Source of the DNA: REEB95 sp035934995
Lineage (GTDB): Bacteria > Pseudomonadota > Alphaproteobacteria > ATCC43930 > CGMCC-115725
DNA: 64,000 nucleotides
Reading direction: 5' to 3'
NCBI GenBank assembly: GCA_035934995.1
Contig: DASYXI010000020.1
Location: 62,001-126,000, forward strand
Shown: positions 62,406 through 64,000 of the stretch, piece after piece
How positions within the stretch are numbered: the stretch's first letter is position 1
Layout of the letters: every line of letters starts with the position of its first letter
Position numbers and translations under genes: made by a program
Notes under the pieces: generated by a model
Database searches by the model: none
Seen by the model: only the letters and a program-made list of their open reading frames with translations
What the model was told of the DNA's origin: nothing

Positions 62406-64000
62406 CTAGACCGAGAAGTATTTGGCCTGCGGATGCAGGACGACGATCGCCGAGGTCGACTGCTCGGGATCGAGCTGGTCCTCTTCGGTGAGGCTGACGC
62501 CGATTTCCTGCGCCCGGAGGAGCGTCAGCAACTGCCGCTGCTGCGCCAGATCGGGGCAGGCGGGATAGCCGAACGAATAACGGCTGCCGCGATATTCCTG
62601 GCGCAACAGGCCTTCGATATCGCGCGCCTCCTCGGCGGCAAAACCCATTTCGGCGCGGATGCGCTGATGCAGATATTCGGCGAGCGCCTCGGCCATCTCG
62701 ACCGACAAGCCGTGCAGATAGAGATAGTCCTTGTAGCGGTTGTCGGCGAACCATTGCCGCGCGACTTCCGACGCGCCGCGGCCCATGGTGACGACCTGAA
62801 GCGCGACCACGTCGCGCTCGTTGGCGGTGATGTCGCGGAAGAAATCGGCGATGCACAGGCCGCCTGGCTTGTTCTGGCGCGGAAACGAGAACCGCGCCGT
62901 CTCGTTGCCGCTGTCGGGATCGTAGAGCACGAGCTCGTCGCCCGCCGACGCGCACGGCCAATAGCCGTAGGTCGCTTGCGGCACCAGGATGTCCTCCTTG
63001 GCGACGCGCTCGAACAATTCGTTGAGCACCGGTCGCAATTCCTGCTTCGCCCAGGCCTTGAATTCGTCGAGCGTGCGGCCCTGCTTCCGGTATCCCCAGT
63101 GGAATTGGTAAAGCATGCGCTCGTTGAGATAGGGCACGATCGTCTTGAGCGGCACGCGCGCGATGGTCCGCGGGCCCCAGAACGGCGGCTGCGGCACCGC
63201 CACACCCCGTGCGAGCTCTGCGCGGCGCAAGCGGATTTCCTCAAGATCGAGCGGGCGCAGGACGCGCGGCTCGGCGGCGCGGCCCAGCCGGCGCGACTCG
63301 TTGACCGGCCGGTCCTTGCTCTTTTCGCGCTGCGCCGCAACCGTGCTCAAGAACGTGCCGTTGACGACGTTGTTCATCAACGCCAGGCCGTCGAACGCGT
63401 CGCGGGCATAGGCGACCGCGCCCGTACCATAGGCCTTGGCGCAATCCTCCTCGACATAGCGGCGGGTCAATGCCGCGCCGCCGAGAATGACCGGCAGGCC
63501 GAGGCCGCGTCGGGTCATCTCTTCGAGATTTTCGCGCATCACCACGGTCGATTTGACCAAGAGGCCCGACATGCCGACAGCGTCGGCGCTGTGGCTTTCG
63601 GCGGCTTCGAGAATCGAGTTGAGCGGCTGCTTGATGCCGAGGTTGACGACCTTGTAGCCGTTGTTGGTCAACAGAATGTCGACCAGGTTCTTGCCGATAT
63701 CGTGCACGTCGCCCTTCACCGTCGCCAGCACGATGGTACCTTTTTCGGCGCCTTCGATCCGCTCCATATGCGGCTCGAGATAGGCGACGGCGGCCTTCAT
63801 CGTCTCCGCCGACTGCAGGACGAAAGGCAGCTGCATCTTGCCGGCGCCGAACAGTTCGCCGACAGTCTTCATGCCTTCGAGCAGGATATTGTTGATGATG
63901 TCGAGCGGCCCCATGCGCGTCAGCGCCGCCTCGAGATCGGCTTCGAGACCGGAGCGGTCGCCATCGACGATCCGCGCCTTGAGCCGCTCTTCGAGCGACA
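62406..64000 (-). CDS. metH: Cobalamin-dependent methionine synthase, C-terminal part (gene runs off right edge)
   Basis: The last 531 residues of MetH, open to the window edge. From the edge inward, the cap domain (LEERLKARIVDGD, then MGPLDIINNILLEGMKTVGELFGAGKMQLPFVLQSAETMKAAVAYLEPHM) leads into the B12-binding domain with the cobalt-ligand motif DVHDIGKNLV and SGLLVKSTVVMRENLEEM. The SAM-binding activation domain follows, with the RGSRYSFGYPACPD signature near the end. It transfers a methyl group from methyl-tetrahydrofolate to homocysteine; the homocysteine and folate domains lie beyond 64000. No B12 riboswitch is visible because the 5' end is absent. Confidence 0.96.
   Translation of the reverse strand, partial: SLEERLKARIVDGDRSGLEADLEAALTRMGPLDIINNILLEGMKTVGELFGAGKMQLPFVLQSAETMKAAVAYLEPHMERIEGAEKGTIVLATVKGDVHDIGKNLVDILLTNNGYKVVNLGIKQPLNSILEAAESHSADAVGMSGLLVKSTVVMRENLEEMTRRGLGLPVILGGAALTRRYVEEDCAKAYGTGAVAYARDAFDGLALMNNVVNGTFLSTVAAQREKSKDRPVNESRRLGRAAEPRVLRPLDLEEIRLRRAELARGVAVPQPPFWGPRTIARVPLKTIVPYLNERMLYQFHWGYRKQGRTLDEFKAWAKQELRPVLNELFERVAKEDILVPQATYGYWPCASAGDELVLYDPDSGNETARFSFPRQNKPGGLCIADFFRDITANERDVVALQVVTMGRGASEVARQWFADNRYKDYLYLHGLSVEMAEALAEYLHQRIRAEMGFAAEEARDIEGLLRQEYRGSRYSFGYPACPDLAQQRQLLTLLRAQEIGVSLTEEDQLDPEQSTSAIVVLHPQAKYFSV

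Noticed and set aside
61123..62961. 612-codon minus-strand frame across the permease and metH
   Set aside because: Gln/Arg/Asp-rich filler antisense to one gene and out of frame with the other; no motifs.
1..64000. CRISPR arrays, insertion sequences, prophage, tRNA or rRNA genes
   Set aside because: No repeat-spacer pattern, transposase motifs, phage genes, tRNA cloverleaf ends or rRNA blocks were seen on either strand.

Overview
The window reads as one contiguous, GC-rich (roughly two-thirds GC by eye) chromosome segment of an alphaproteobacterium, most like Rhodospirillales or a relative. The lineage call rests on gene content and order: a CcrM-type GANTC methyltransferase beside rnhB, a stand-alone F0 operon with separate b' and b subunits (atpI-atpB-atpE-atpF'-atpF), ETF-ubiquinone oxidoreductase, mutY-DciA-dsbA-smc, and rnpB directly upstream of the division/cell-wall (dcw) cluster. 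I see no insertion sequences, phage genes, CRISPR arrays, tRNAs or rRNAs. Coding density is very high. No stretch above 300 bases lacks a gene; the longest non-coding stretch is the mraZ leader (25562-25832).

Layout. 1-2085 (minus): a cut-off TPR protein behind ETF-QO. 2140-8266 (plus): a uracil-DNA glycosylase-like protein, lytic transglycosylase, MoaB, a PA0069-type radical SAM protein, RNase HII and CcrM. 8263-9339 (minus): mutY. 9375-14180 (plus): DciA-like DUF721 protein, DsbA-like protein, SMC. 14314-16839 (plus): F0 ATP synthase operon. 16841-24370: alanine dehydrogenase, a PCu(A)C-like protein, an LhgO-like oxidoreductase, an EamA transporter, a fused hydantoinase/5-oxoprolinase and a 46-residue membrane peptide. 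24440-25561 (plus): a peptidoglycan amidase and RNase P RNA. 25833-49772 (plus): mraZ-rsmH-ftsL-ftsI-murE-murF-mraY-murD-ftsW-murG-murC-murB-ddl-ftsQ-ftsA-ftsZ-lpxC-bamD-recN-ligA. 49779-64000: accessory metabolism and housekeeping genes (extradiol dioxygenase, aminopeptidase P, DUF1127, CDF transporter, uppP, prmA, uvrD, MFS pump, methyltransferase-glycosyltransferase fusion, SLC13-type permease, and metH running off the right edge).

The dominant theme is the cell envelope and the cell cycle. The dcw cluster makes lipid II and the divisome, many genes being joined by 4-base stop/start overlaps. The lytic transglycosylase, amidase, UppP, LpxC and BamD serve the same envelope. CcrM, SMC, DciA, RecN, LigA, MutY and UvrD serve the chromosome.

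No wholly new system is evident. The best leads are regulatory and structural: five GANTC sites packed into 106 bp before ccrM; four CCCA repeats at an exact 10-bp period before mraZ (a likely MraZ operator read on the opposite strand); a one-base frameshift near the 3' end of a methyltransferase-glycosyltransferase fusion; an unlisted 46-codon His-tailed membrane peptide leading the oxoprolinase gene; and two proteins (family-4-like UDG and PCu(A)C) that have lost expected metal ligands.
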